36,265 bases of DNA from Dactylosporangium siamense (GCF_016862795.1 NZ_BONQ01000028.1:1-36265), one strand, 5' to 3'; counted from the first letter of the stretch, positions 7,298-16,420 are shown. Numbers and translations are program-made. The notes: generated from the sequence alone by a model not told the origin.

Positions 7298-9171
7298 TGC
7301 ATGTCGGTTCGCTCGCACGGCTCGTGCGACCGGCACCCCCACCCCTTGGGTTGGGGATCGCGGTCGCCGCCGCACTGATCGTGGTGGAGACCCTCCTCGT
7401 CTATCCGCTCCAGCGGATCATGGCGCCGCTCGACCCGGGCATCATCTACATCGTCGGTGTCCTGGTGGCCTCGGTGGTGTGGGGAATGTGGCTCGGGATG
7501 GCCACCGCCGTGGTGAGCACGCTGGCGTTCGTCTTCTTTCACGTTCAGCCCATCAACAGCATCGTCGCCGCCGACATACGGCAGGTCGTCGGGTTGGCGG
7601 TCCTGCTCCTCGTCGCGGTGGCCATGAGCGCGGTGGCGGACCTGTCCCGGCTGCGCACCGTCGAGGCCGAGGATGCCGATCTCAGCGCCGAGATGGCCCG
7701 GCTGCTGCTGCACGCGGACGATCTTCCCGCGGTGCTGCCCGCGGTGGCACAGCGCGTCGCGCAATCGCTCGAGCTGCCGGACGCGGTGATCGACCTCGCC
7801 GTCGTCTCCGGTGATGACCGGCACTCGGCGCTGCCGCTGTGGGCCGGCACTGCCCGGCTGGGGACCCTGCGGGTGCCGGTCGACGTGCCCGAGCGGACGA
7901 TGCAGCGACTGCGGGAGCGCACTGTGCCGTCATTGGCGTCGCTGCTGCACGCCGGGTGCGAACGTGCGGCGGTGCTGGACTCTCTGGAAGCCAGCCGGGA
8001 GCGCCTGGGCAGGCTCGCCGCCGAACAAGCCGCGTTGGGGCGGGTGGCGAGCCTCGTGGCGCACAATGGCCGTCCGGCCGAGGTCTTCGACGCGATCACG
8101 TCGGAACTGCACGGGTTGCTGGGCGAGCAGTTCAGCACCTGGCTGTGCCGCTTCGAGAACGACGCCACGGCCAGCACCGTCTCGACCAGCCTGCCCGGCC
8201 TGACCCCGGATCAGATGCGCATGCCGTTCGAGGGCGACAACGTCCCGGCGCTCGTGTGGGACACCGGCCGCGTCGCCCGGATGGACAGCTTCGAGGCCGC
8301 CGCCGGCCCCATCGGCGCGCTCGCTCGCGAACTGGGCGTCCGCTCGGTGGTCGGAGCACCGATCGTGGTTGAGGGGCGGCTGTGGGGTGCGGCGGCCGTC
8401 GGGTCGACCCGGCCCGAGCCGCTACCGCCGGACACCGAGGCCCGCGTCACGGCCTTCGTCGCCCTTGCCGCCACCGCCATCGCCAACGCCGACACCCAGG
8501 CCGAGCTCGTCGCGTCCCGGGCCCGGCTGGTCGCCGCCGCGGACCAGGCCCGCCAGCGCATCGAGCGCGACCTGCACGACGGCGCGTTGCAGCACTTCTT
8601 CGCCGTCGCGCTGCAGTTCGGTGCCGTGCAGGCCAGCCTGCCGCCGGGGCTGGAGCAGACCAAGGAGGAGCTGTCGCGCGCCCTGCGCGGTCTGAACAGT
8701 GCCGTGGACGACCTGCGGGAGATCTCGCAGGGCATCCATCCGACGTTGCTCGCCGCCGGCGGCCTGCCACCCGCGCTCAAGGCACTCGCCCGCAGATCGC
8801 CGGTGCCGGTCGAAGTCGACCTGCACGCCTGCCCGCGGATGCCTCCAGTGGTTGAGGTGGCCGCGTATCACGTCGTGTCCGAAGCGCTGACCAACGCGGC
8901 CAGACACGCCAACGCCTCGGTGGTGCAGGTGCAGGCGGCAACCCGGGACCTCGCCCTGCACCTGTCGGTCCGTGACGACGGCGTCGGAGGCGCGGACCCT
9001 CACCGCGGGACCGGCCTCACCGCCCTCCAGGACCGGGTCGAGGCACTCGGCGGACACCTCACCATCACCAGCCCCGTCGGCGACGGCACCCAGCTGTTGG
9101 CCACCATCCCGACCACATCCGCCGCCTGCGCTCATGAGCGGGACAGCGGCTCAGCCGCTACCGCGCGCTGA
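7297..9171 (+). CDS. Sensor histidine kinase 1 (DUF4118-GAF-HisKA_3-HATPase)
   Basis: This 624-residue membrane sensor kinase is of the NarL-partner type. Residues 10-115 carry the KdpD-like DUF4118 membrane bundle (IYIVGVLVASVVWGMWLG). A linker coiled region follows, then a GAF domain at roughly 265-400. The phospho-acceptor is His427 in ERDLHDGALQ and the HATPase N box has Asn533 in SEALTNAARHA. DDGVGG and a G-rich ATP lid follow. GTG 7297 is chosen because residues 1-12 then align exactly with the start of kinase 3 (both lead into LVRP), although an open frame runs upstream. No response regulator gene is adjacent. It is clearly paralogous to the kinases at 9310 and 13005. The GAF ligand is unknown; oxygen, redox or nitric oxide sensing is possible by analogy with DevS-like proteins, but no heme ligand can be assigned. 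Confidence 0.88.
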   Translation: MHVGSLARLVRPAPPPLGLGIAVAAALIVVETLLVYPLQRIMAPLDPGIIYIVGVLVASVVWGMWLGMATAVVSTLAFVFFHVQPINSIVAADIRQVVGLAVLLLVAVAMSAVADLSRLRTVEAEDADLSAEMARLLLHADDLPAVLPAVAQRVAQSLELPDAVIDLAVVSGDDRHSALPLWAGTARLGTLRVPVDVPERTMQRLRERTVPSLASLLHAGCERAAVLDSLEASRERLGRLAAEQAALGRVASLVAHNGRPAEVFDAITSELHGLLGEQFSTWLCRFENDATASTVSTSLPGLTPDQMRMPFEGDNVPALVWDTGRVARMDSFEAAAGPIGALARELGVRSVVGAPIVVEGRLWGAAAVGSTRPEPLPPDTEARVTAFVALAATAIANADTQAELVASRARLVAAADQARQRIERDLHDGALQHFFAVALQFGAVQASLPPGLEQTKEELSRALRGLNSAVDDLREISQGIHPTLLAAGGLPPALKALARRSPVPVEVDLHACPRMPPVVEVAAYHVVSEALTNAARHANASVVQVQAATRDLALHLSVRDDGVGGADPHRGTGLTALQDRVEALGGHLTITSPVGDGTQLLATIPTTSAACAHERDSGSAATAR

Positions 9172-9309
9172 AGGTCCACGGCATCGCCGGGTTACCATTG
9201 ACGCAACGACGCAAAGTACGTCGGGACGCCGTTACGGGTCGATGTGAGCGGTATGTTCAGCCGGGCGCAGGCGCCCCGTGTCGACGTGAGGCGTGGGGGG
9301 CGGTCCCTG

Positions 9310-11184
9310 ATGCCGGCCCGCCTGATGGCGCTGTTGCTGTCTCAGAAGCGGCCGCCGATCGAGGTCGGTCTGATCACCGCGATGGTTCTCATTGCGGTGC
9401 AGACGGTCGCGCTGCTTCCGTTCAGGGGAGTCTCCGGCGAAGACGTCCGAAGTGTGGCCTACCTGTGCGGCGTTCTGGTGATCTCGAGCATGTGGGGCGC
9501 CTGGCTCGGCGTGTTGACCGCGGTGGCCAGTGCCATTGCATTTAACTACTTCTATGTTGCCCCCTTCTGGTCGCTGAACCTCACCACCCGGCACGACCTG
9601 CAGACGGTAACGGTGTTCATCGTGGCGGGGCTGTTCACCACCTTCGTCGCAAATCTGGCCCGATCCCGCGCGGTCGAGGCGTCCGAGCGCCGTCAGGAGG
9701 CAGACCTCGCCGCCGAACTGGCGCACCGGATGTTGCGCGCCGACGATCTGCGTTCGGCCCTTGGCCCGGCGTCGCAACGGCTCGCGGAAGCGTTCGAACT
9801 GCGGTCCGCGGCGATCAGGCTTCAGGCGGTTCCCGGGGACGAGCAGTGGGCCGCATTCCCCCTACTGGACGGCGCGACACCCCTGGGCACGCTGCTGATC
9901 CCGGCTGACGCACCCGACCGGACCCGGGAGCGCTTGCGGCAACGGGTGGTGCCGTCCCTGGAGTCGCTGCTGGGCGCGGCACGTGAACGGGAGGAGATCA
10001 CCGACTCACTGACCAGGGCCCGCGAAGAGGCCACCGGGCTGGCGGCGGAACAGGTCTCGTTGCGGCGGGTGGCGACCCTGGTCGCGCACGGAGCCGCACC
10101 GGCGGCGGTGTTCGACGCGGTGACCGCCGAACTGTGCCAGCTGCTCGGCCAGTACGGCACGGGGCTCATCCGCTACGAGCCGGACTACACAGGCACCCTC
10201 GTTTCGGGTCGCAACGAGCCCGGCATCGTCGAGATGCCGACCGGGACGCGCCTCCGGCTTGATGGCGACTGCCTTTCCGGGAGCATCAGGCGCACCGGCC
10301 GGCCGGCCGTGGCGAGCTATGACAACGCTGCCGCAGGCACCACCGCCGCGGTCCTGCGAGAGTTGGGCATACGTTCGGGGGTCGGCGTGCCGGTCGTGGT
10401 CGAAGGTCACCTCTGGGGGGCAGCCGTCGTCTCGACCACGAGGCCCACACCGATACCGGCCGCGGTGCGAGCACGGCTGGCCGACTTCACCGAGTTGGTC
10501 GCTGCCGCCATCGCCAACGCCGACAGCCGTGCGCAGCTCACCGCCTCCCGCGCCCGCATCGTCGCCGCCACCGACGAAGCCCGTCGGCGGCTCGAACGCG
10601 ATCTGCACGACGGCGCGCAGCAACGTCTCATTTCGCTCGGACTTCAGACGCGCATGTTGCAGGCCACCCTGCCACCCGGATGTGACCTGGCCCAGGAGGA
10701 ACTGGCAGCGATCGCGACCGGACTGGCCGGCGTCTGCGAGGAGCTTCGGGAGATCTCCCGGGGCATTCATCCGGCGATGCTGTCCAAGGGTGGACTCGGC
10801 CCGGCGCTCAGAAGCCTTGCCCGCCGCAGCGCGCTGCCGGTCGAACTCGCCCTGGAAATCGGCCGCCGGTTGCCCGAGCGCGTCGAGGTGACGATGTACT
10901 ACGTGGTGTCCGAAGCCCTGACGAACGCAGCCAAACATGCCCAGGCGACCGTGGTGCATGTCGATGCCGCAGCGACGGGTGCGATCCTCCGGCTCTCGAT
11001 CAGCGACGACGGCATCGGGGGTGCCTGCATCGGCCGGGGGTCCGGACTGATCGGGCTCCAGGACCGCATCGAGACCGTCGGCGGCCGCCTGGAGATCGTG
11101 AGCCCGGCCGGCAGCGGCACGACGATCCTGGTCGCGATCCCGATCGACGCGACCGGACCGCCGGCCGCCGGCTCCTCGCAGTGA
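9310..11184 (+). CDS. Sensor histidine kinase 2 (DUF4118-GAF-HisKA_3-HATPase)
   Basis: This kinase also has 624 residues, the same length and domain order as kinase 1. Its DUF4118 helices include VAYLCGVLVISSMWGAWLG and NYFYVAPF, its GAF domain is at about 265-400, and its phospho-acceptor is His433 in the canonical ERDLHDGAQQRL. The N-box Asn539 lies in SEALTNAAKHA and DDGIGG follows. Of the three paralogues it has the most canonical kinase boxes. I prefer the ATG at 9310, because the 20 residues from there align without a gap with the start of kinase 3 and a G-rich stretch precedes it; GTG 9244 and ATG 9253 are in-frame alternatives. A strong hairpin at 11205-11230 ends the transcript. It lies 138 bases after kinase 1 and converges with the glutamate decarboxylase gene. 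Confidence 0.88.
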   Translation: MPARLMALLLSQKRPPIEVGLITAMVLIAVQTVALLPFRGVSGEDVRSVAYLCGVLVISSMWGAWLGVLTAVASAIAFNYFYVAPFWSLNLTTRHDLQTVTVFIVAGLFTTFVANLARSRAVEASERRQEADLAAELAHRMLRADDLRSALGPASQRLAEAFELRSAAIRLQAVPGDEQWAAFPLLDGATPLGTLLIPADAPDRTRERLRQRVVPSLESLLGAAREREEITDSLTRAREEATGLAAEQVSLRRVATLVAHGAAPAAVFDAVTAELCQLLGQYGTGLIRYEPDYTGTLVSGRNEPGIVEMPTGTRLRLDGDCLSGSIRRTGRPAVASYDNAAAGTTAAVLRELGIRSGVGVPVVVEGHLWGAAVVSTTRPTPIPAAVRARLADFTELVAAAIANADSRAQLTASRARIVAATDEARRRLERDLHDGAQQRLISLGLQTRMLQATLPPGCDLAQEELAAIATGLAGVCEELREISRGIHPAMLSKGGLGPALRSLARRSALPVELALEIGRRLPERVEVTMYYVVSEALTNAAKHAQATVVHVDAAATGAILRLSISDDGIGGACIGRGSGLIGLQDRIETVGGRLEIVSPAGSGTTILVAIPIDATGPPAAGSSQ

Positions 11185-11204
11185 GCCCTCGATGTCCAGA
11201 GACA

Positions 11205-11230
11205 GTCGCCCCGCGGATCCACGGGGCGAC
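11205..11230. terminator. Hairpin between kinase 2 and glutamate decarboxylase
   Basis: GTCGCCCCG, an 8-base loop and CGGGGCGAC form a perfect 9-bp GC-rich stem in the gap between two convergent genes (stops at 11184 and 11288). No U tract follows, as is usual for actinobacterial terminators. Probably bidirectional. Confidence 0.6.
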
Positions 11231-11287
11231 CGCGCAACCTCCACCTCCTGACCGGCAAGGTCACCACATCGCGCTCACCGCCACCGG

Positions 11288-12691
11288 TCAGTGATGGAAT
11301 CCGGTGGCGACCGCGGCAGGGTGCAGCGGTCCGGGCTGGGCCTGGAGTTCGGGCAGCAGCCGGTGCAGGTCGGCGAGCAGCAGATCGGCCAGGTCACGGG
11401 TGAAGCCGTTGCGGATCACCACGCGCAGGACGGCGAGGTCGGTGCGGTTGGCCGGGAAGGTGTAGGCCGGCACCAGCCAGCCGCGTTCCCGTAGCCGGCG
11501 GGAGACGTCGAACACGTTGAACGCGGCCACCTGCCCGGTCGTGGTGAACGCGAACACCGGCAGCTCGTCGCCGCGGCTCAGCAGCCGGAACGGGCCCATC
11601 GCCGCGATCCGCCCCGACAGGTAGACGGCCACGTCGCGGGACGCCTGCTGGACGGCGCCGAACCCGGCCCGGCCGAGCCGGAAGAAGGTGTAGTACTGGG
11701 CGACGACCTCCGCGCCCGGGCGGGAGAAGTTCAGTGCGAAGGTCGGCATGCTGCCGCCGAGGTAGTTGACGTTGAAGATGAGGTCCTCGGGCAGGGCGTC
11801 GCGGTGGCGCCACAGCACCCAACCGACACCGGGATACACCAGGCCGTACTTGTGACCGGAGGTGTTGATGGAGGCGACCCGGTCGAGCCGGAAGTCCCAC
11901 ACCAGGTCCGGATCGAGAAACGGCGCGATCATCGCTCCGGACGCGCCGTCGACGTGCAGCGGAATGTCCCATCCGGTGCGCCGCTGCAACGCGTCCAGCG
12001 CCGCGGAGATCTCCGCGACAGGCTCGTAACTGCCGTCGAAGGTGGAGCCGAGGACCGCGACCACGCCGATGGTGTTCTCGTCGCAGTGCGCCACCGCCTC
12101 CTCCGCGGACAGGTGCAGCCGGTCGCCGTCCATCGGCACCAGCCGGGGCTCGACCTCCCAGTAGTTGCAGAACTTCTCCCAGCAGACCTGCACGTTGATG
12201 CCCATGACCAGGTTCGGCCGGCGCTCGCCGCCCGGCGGCTGCCGGCCGGCCCACCGCCGTTTGAGCGCCAGACCGGCCAGCATGCACGCCTCGCTGGAGC
12301 CGGTGGTCGAACAGCCGACAACGTCGGTCGGATCGGGGGCATGCCACAGGTCGGCGAGGATGTTGACGCAGCGCCGCTCGAACTCGGCAGTCTGCGGATA
12401 CTCGTCCTTGTCGACCATGTTCTTGTCGACGCATTCGGCCATCAGACGAGCGGCCTGCGGCTCCATCCACGTCGTGACGAACGTGGCCAGGTTCAACCGG
12501 GCGTTGCCGTCCAGCATCAGCTCATCGTGGACGAGCTGCCAGGCGGTTTCGGCGGGCACCGGATCCTCGCCCAGCGCGACCCGGGGCCCGGTGACCTGCT
12601 GACCCAGCGCCGGATTGGCGACGGTCGCGAACGGGTTCCCGCCGCCCGCGACCTCGGTCCGTCGCGGTCGGCGACCACTGTGCAGCACCAT
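11288..12691 (-). CDS. gadB: Glutamate decarboxylase, PLP-dependent
   Basis: This 467-residue enzyme converts L-glutamate to GABA and CO2, consuming a proton. The PLP-binding lysine is Lys281 in SINTSGHKYG. Upstream are the group II decarboxylase signatures STTGSSEA, LHVDGASGAM and NFSRPGAEV. The length is close to the roughly 466 residues of E. coli GadA/B. The ATG at 12691 has AGGA 11 bases upstream and gives the expected N-terminus (MVLHSGRR then the NPFATVANP segment); the open frame continues upstream without homology. No glutamate/GABA antiporter gene is in the window, so a link with acid resistance is not shown. It sits on the - strand between two paralogous kinase genes, which it separates. 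Confidence 0.93.
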   Translation of the reverse strand: MVLHSGRRPRRTEVAGGGNPFATVANPALGQQVTGPRVALGEDPVPAETAWQLVHDELMLDGNARLNLATFVTTWMEPQAARLMAECVDKNMVDKDEYPQTAEFERRCVNILADLWHAPDPTDVVGCSTTGSSEACMLAGLALKRRWAGRQPPGGERRPNLVMGINVQVCWEKFCNYWEVEPRLVPMDGDRLHLSAEEAVAHCDENTIGVVAVLGSTFDGSYEPVAEISAALDALQRRTGWDIPLHVDGASGAMIAPFLDPDLVWDFRLDRVASINTSGHKYGLVYPGVGWVLWRHRDALPEDLIFNVNYLGGSMPTFALNFSRPGAEVVAQYYTFFRLGRAGFGAVQQASRDVAVYLSGRIAAMGPFRLLSRGDELPVFAFTTTGQVAAFNVFDVSRRLRERGWLVPAYTFPANRTDLAVLRVVIRNGFTRDLADLLLADLHRLLPELQAQPGPLHPAAVATGFHH

Positions 12692-13004
12692 CGTCGCACC
12701 GTCCTGTCGATCGACCCGGGTGGGCTCCCAGTCCCGGCAGGAGACCCTTACGGTGACTGATGATCCGGGCTGCGCCGAGGTCTCAGCGCTGATCCGCGCA
12801 CAGTTCATCCCGACCCGGCCGGGCCGATCACCCCCGGCCCCGCCGTCGGCCGGGGTGAAACGGGGGGTGGTCCGCGGCGCCCGGACCACCACGCGTGCGG
12901 CGTCCGATGTCCCGCCGCCCTACCATCGACTCGTTGCCTCCGCTCGACCGGCTTCGCCCTGCCCCGACGCAGCGGAGCCCACGTGTTCGAGAAGAGGGCA
13001 GATG
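12692..13004. other. Divergent intergenic region, decarboxylase / kinase 3
   Basis: No gene is supported in these 313 bases. They contain a 9-bp perfect inverted repeat, GGTGGTCCG (12866-12874) and CGGACCACC (12882-12890), separated by 7 bases. There is also an AGAGGG ribosome binding site (12993-12998) for the kinase at 13005. Promoters for both directions must lie here, but I cannot place them. Confidence 0.5.
12866..12890. repeat. Inverted repeat in the divergent promoter region
   Basis: A 9-bp exact dyad (GGTGGTCCG / CGGACCACC) with a 7-base loop. It is 175 bases upstream of the decarboxylase start and 115 upstream of the kinase start. It could be an operator or a hairpin in a leader. 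Confidence 0.45.
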
Positions 13005-14882
13005 ATGCAGGGACGCCTGGCGGCGTGGCTGGTGCGGCCCAGTCCGCCACCGCTCTCCACAGGGATCGCAGTCGGCGCCGGGTTCATCGTCGTGGAGACC
13101 CTGTTGGTCTACCCGCTCCGGCATGTCGCTCCCAGAGAGGCCCTGGCCCTCGTCTACCTGTTCGGTGTGCTGCTGGTCTCCACGGTGTGGGGCCTGTGGC
13201 TGGGCGTGGCGACGTCGATCGTCAGCGCGGTCGCGTTCGACTACTTCCACACCCCGCCGGTCCGGCTCTTCACCACGGAGGACTGGCGGGACTGGCTCGA
13301 GCTCGCGGTGTACCTCATGGTCGCCGGGGTCGGCAGTTCGGTGGCGCAACTGGCCCGCGCTCGGACGCTCGATGCCATCGAACGGCGCCGGGAGACCGAC
13401 GCGGTCGCCGAACTGACCCGGCTCATCCTCGGCGCCGATGACGTGCGAGCGGTGCTCCCCGAAGCCGCCGACCGGCTCGCGGACGCCATGCAGCTGCCGT
13501 ACGCGGCGATCGAGCTCGGCCAGGTCCCGCCGCACGAGGGCCGGACCCAGCTGCCGCTGCGGCCCGGCGCGCTCATCGTGCCCGCGGATCTGCCGGATCG
13601 GGTCATGCGGCGCCTGCGGGACGGGGTGGTGCCGGGGCTGGCGACGGTGCTGCGGGCCGGCTGTTCGCTGCAGGTGAGCCGGACCGACCTGCAGGCGCTC
13701 CTCACGCAACAGGCGGCGCTCCGGCGGGTGGCGGTGCTCGTGGCCCGCGGCGGCGCCCCCGCCGAGCTCACCGCCGCGGTCGCGGCCGAGGCGGCCCAGC
13801 TGTTCGACGCGGACGCCACGCGGGTGCTGCGCCGGGACGGTCCCGGCATGGTGACCGTCGTCGCCGAGCACGGCAGATCAGCAGCCGAGCCGATGCTGGG
13901 CAAGCGGCTCAACCCCTCCGGCGGCGTCTCGGCGCTGGTGCTGCGCGACTCCCGTCCGGCCCGCATGGACTCCTACGACGGCCGCAGCGGCTCGCTCGCC
14001 GACCTCGCCCGCGCCGAGGGCTTCCACGCCTCAGCCGGCGCGCCGATCGTCGTCGACGGCCAGGTCTGGGGCGTCCTCGTCGCCCTGTGGTGCCGGATCG
14101 GCCCGGCGCCACCCGGCGCCGAGCACGAGCTCGCCCAGTTCACCGACCTCGTCGCGACCGCGATCGCCAACACCGAGAGCCGTGAGGAGCTCAACGCGTC
14201 CCGCGCCCGGCTGGTCTTCGCCGCGGATGAGGGCCGCCGCGACATCGAACGCGAGCTCCACGACCGCGTGCTGCAGCGGCTCATCTCACTCGGGCTGGAG
14301 TTGAGCATCGCCGACGCGCTGGTCCCCCAGGAGCTCGGCGAGCTGCGGTCCCGGCTGTCGGACACGGCCGCGGGGCTGTCCGGCGTCCTCGAGGATCTCC
14401 AGCGGATCGTCCGCGGCATACATCCGGCGATCGTCTCCCAGGGCGGGCTGGGCTCCGCGATCAAGGCGCTGGCCCGCCGCTGCCCGGTCCCGGTGGCGGT
14501 CCGCACCGGGCCGAAGCGTCGCCTGCCCGGCTACGTCGAGGTCGCCGCCTATTACGTGGTCTCGGAAGCGATCGCCAACTCGGCCGAGCACGCCAACGCC
14601 TCGGCGATCGACGTGGACCTCGACATCATCGCGGACGGATCAGCGCTGGACGGATCAGCGCCGGGCGAGGTCCTCAGCGTGACCGTGCACCACGACGGCG
14701 TCGGCGCCGATCCACGTCAGGACTTCGGCCTGGCCGGCGTGCGCGACCGCGTCGAGGCGCTCGGCGGCACGCTGGCGCTGACCAGCTCGGACGGCCACGG
14801 CACGTCCCTCAACGTGAGGCTGCCCGTGGGCGGCCAGGACGGCCAGGGCGCGGAGGACGGCCGGTCATTCGGTGGAACGTGA
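13005..14882 (+). CDS. Sensor histidine kinase 3 (DUF4118-GAF-HisKA_3-HATPase)
   Basis: This 625-residue protein is the third paralogue. The DUF4118 domain (LVYLFGVLLVSTVWGLWLG) occupies residues 10-115, the GAF domain about 255-390, phospho-acceptor His419 lies in ERELHDRVLQRL, and the N box has Asn525 in SEAIANSAEHA. The catalytic boxes are less canonical than in kinase 2: HDRVLQ replaces HDGAQQ and HHDGVGAD replaces DDGVGG. An exact 14-bp direct repeat (14633-14646 and 14648-14661) has duplicated five codons between the N and G1 boxes. ATG 13005 is preferred over ATG 13002 because AGAGGG lies six bases before it. No response regulator is adjacent. It is divergent from the glutamate decarboxylase gene. 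Confidence 0.87.
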   Translation: MQGRLAAWLVRPSPPPLSTGIAVGAGFIVVETLLVYPLRHVAPREALALVYLFGVLLVSTVWGLWLGVATSIVSAVAFDYFHTPPVRLFTTEDWRDWLELAVYLMVAGVGSSVAQLARARTLDAIERRRETDAVAELTRLILGADDVRAVLPEAADRLADAMQLPYAAIELGQVPPHEGRTQLPLRPGALIVPADLPDRVMRRLRDGVVPGLATVLRAGCSLQVSRTDLQALLTQQAALRRVAVLVARGGAPAELTAAVAAEAAQLFDADATRVLRRDGPGMVTVVAEHGRSAAEPMLGKRLNPSGGVSALVLRDSRPARMDSYDGRSGSLADLARAEGFHASAGAPIVVDGQVWGVLVALWCRIGPAPPGAEHELAQFTDLVATAIANTESREELNASRARLVFAADEGRRDIERELHDRVLQRLISLGLELSIADALVPQELGELRSRLSDTAAGLSGVLEDLQRIVRGIHPAIVSQGGLGSAIKALARRCPVPVAVRTGPKRRLPGYVEVAAYYVVSEAIANSAEHANASAIDVDLDIIADGSALDGSAPGEVLSVTVHHDGVGADPRQDFGLAGVRDRVEALGGTLALTSSDGHGTSLNVRLPVGGQDGQGAEDGRSFGGT

Positions 14883-15148
14883 CGCGGCGGCGCCTCCCCC
14901 GAATTCTCACCCCACACCGGCCGGATTCCGGCGTAGCGTGAAACGTGGCCTGCGAGACGAGCGGGAGAGCGACACTGATAGCACAGTTGAGCTCAGGCTG
15001 AAGGACTGAAAGGTCGGACGGCGATCCCGTGCACCTGACCCGGGTAGAACCGGGGAGGAAAATCGCCTCGCAGGTTGTTTGTGTGCCACCCGAAGCCCCG
15101 GCCGCGACGTCCCTGACGGACGCCGCGGCGGTCGTCGGCTCCCGGCGG

Positions 15149-15847
15149 TCAGTTGCCTTCCTTCGAACCGTCGGACGTCATCGCACCCTGCCCCGGCGCG
15201 CTCGGCAGGAACACGTGCTGGTGGCCGTGGCCGGTGTCGACGTTGAGCGAGTCGAGCTGCGTCCCGCCGATCGACCAGGTCACGACGGCGCTGTCGCGTT
15301 GCCGGGCGGCGAGGGCGAGCAGCCCCGGTCGCTGCGCGTCGGTGGCCTTGACCGCCTCGGCGTACGTGTCGACGGCCAGGTCGAGCTGGCGGGCGCCGGT
15401 GGCGAAGCCGGACCGGGCGACGTTGACCGCCGTCCCGGCGGACTGTGCCTCCGCGAAGTCGCCGACGACCTTGCGGGTGACCGCCTTCCAGCCCTCCACC
15501 TGCGCGGCGCCGGCGAGCGGCCCGGGTGTTGCGGCGCCGGCGGGCAGCGCGGTGTACATCGCCTCCATGACCGGCGCCAGCATGTCGGCGTTCCGCCGCG
15601 CCTGATCGGTCAGGCGCACGACCTGCTCGGTGTCGCGCTTCACCTCGGCCGCCTGCAGGGCGTCGATGCGCTGCTGCGTGTCGGACCGCGGGTCGGCCGT
15701 GGCGACACCGATCCACCCACCGACCAACCCGCCGACGACCAGGGCAGCGACCGGCACCGCCAGCCGGCGCCAGATCGACGGCGAAACGGCGGCGCTCCGG
15801 CCGGCACCGCGGCGAGGAGCCGGGCGCAGCTTCGTCCGGTTGCTCAT
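15149..15847 (-). CDS. Membrane-anchored extracytoplasmic protein, unknown function
   Basis: This 232-residue protein has a basic N-terminus, one hydrophobic segment at about residues 29-50 (AVPVAALVVGGLVGGWIG) and an extracytoplasmic, largely helical remainder. I see no signal cleavage site, so it is probably a single-pass anchored protein. The C-terminus has a His-rich GHGHQH stretch that could bind metal. The segment with DTQQRIDALQAAEVKRDTE looks like a short coiled coil. I recognise no family. The start is unclear: ATG 15847 and ATG 15856 are both in frame and neither has a good ribosome binding site. A G+C-rich gap of 266 bases without a supported gene separates its 3' end from kinase 3. 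Confidence 0.72.
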   Translation of the reverse strand: MSNRTKLRPAPRRGAGRSAAVSPSIWRRLAVPVAALVVGGLVGGWIGVATADPRSDTQQRIDALQAAEVKRDTEQVVRLTDQARRNADMLAPVMEAMYTALPAGAATPGPLAGAAQVEGWKAVTRKVVGDFAEAQSAGTAVNVARSGFATGARQLDLAVDTYAEAVKATDAQRPGLLALAARQRDSAVVTWSIGGTQLDSLNVDTGHGHQHVFLPSAPGQGAMTSDGSKEGN

Positions 15848-16029
15848 ACGGCACATCCGATCGGCGAGTGGTACGACATGGCGGCTCCAGGCACGTCGAG
15901 GCGGGCACGAACACGGATGCCCGGGGCTCGCCGAAGACCACCGGGACGACGCTCGTGGACGTCGATCGTATCGGCAACCGGCCGGCGCCGCGGAGCCCGC
16001 GGTGCCGGCCGACGTATGAGCACCGCGTC

Positions 16030-16341
16030 CAGCGCCGGGCTGAACACGGCCTCGAGCACCGGATCGGTTCGCTGACCCCGGGGAAACAGGCTGACGTCAT
16101 CCTGCTCGACGTGGCCCGCTCTCCCTTCGGCAGGCTCAACAACGTGCCGGCCGCGATCACCTTCAGCGACGTCCGCGACGTCGACACGGTCCTCGTCGCC
16201 GGCGAGATCCGCAAACGGCACGGGCGGCTCCTCGGCCACGACCTGAGTGCCGAACGGCGCCGGGCCGAGCAGTCCCGCGACCGGCTGTTCGCCGCCGCCG
16301 GCGTGCCGGTCGGCGCCACCCCCGTCGGCGTCGGGCACTGA
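16030..16341 (+). pseudogene. C-terminal remnant of an amidohydrolase
   Basis: About 100 codons read as the end of a metal-dependent amidohydrolase of the cytosine-deaminase/imidazolonepropionase-like group. HGLEHRIGSLTPGKQADVIL is the hallmark segment after the TIM barrel, followed by the small beta-domain with VDTVLVAGEIRKRHGRLLG. The frame stays open upstream to 15868, but that part shows no homology, and the barrel with its HxH and other metal ligands is absent. So this is the 3' quarter of a gene whose 5' part has been lost. The end is the TGA at 16339-16341. It cannot be an active enzyme as it stands. Confidence 0.7.
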
Positions 16342-16383
16342 CGGCCGCTGTGCCGCCCCGCGCGCGGCTCGCGGGCATGCGAC

Positions 16384-16420
16384 GGGAGGCCGTCCCCGGG
16401 GCTGGCAGGGACGGCCTCCC
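16384..16420. terminator. Strong bidirectional hairpin terminator
   Basis: GGGAGGCCGTCCC and GGGACGGCCTCCC form a perfect 13-bp stem with an 11-base loop. It lies between the end of the amidohydrolase remnant (16341) and the stop of the - strand isomerase gene (16453). It is followed by a short direct repeat ACGGCCTCTT. Probably it ends the isomerase transcript. Confidence 0.75.

Noticed and set aside
14920-14932. Terminator GCCGGA-T-TCCGGC after kinase 3
   Set aside because: A one-base loop cannot form a hairpin; it is only a short palindrome.
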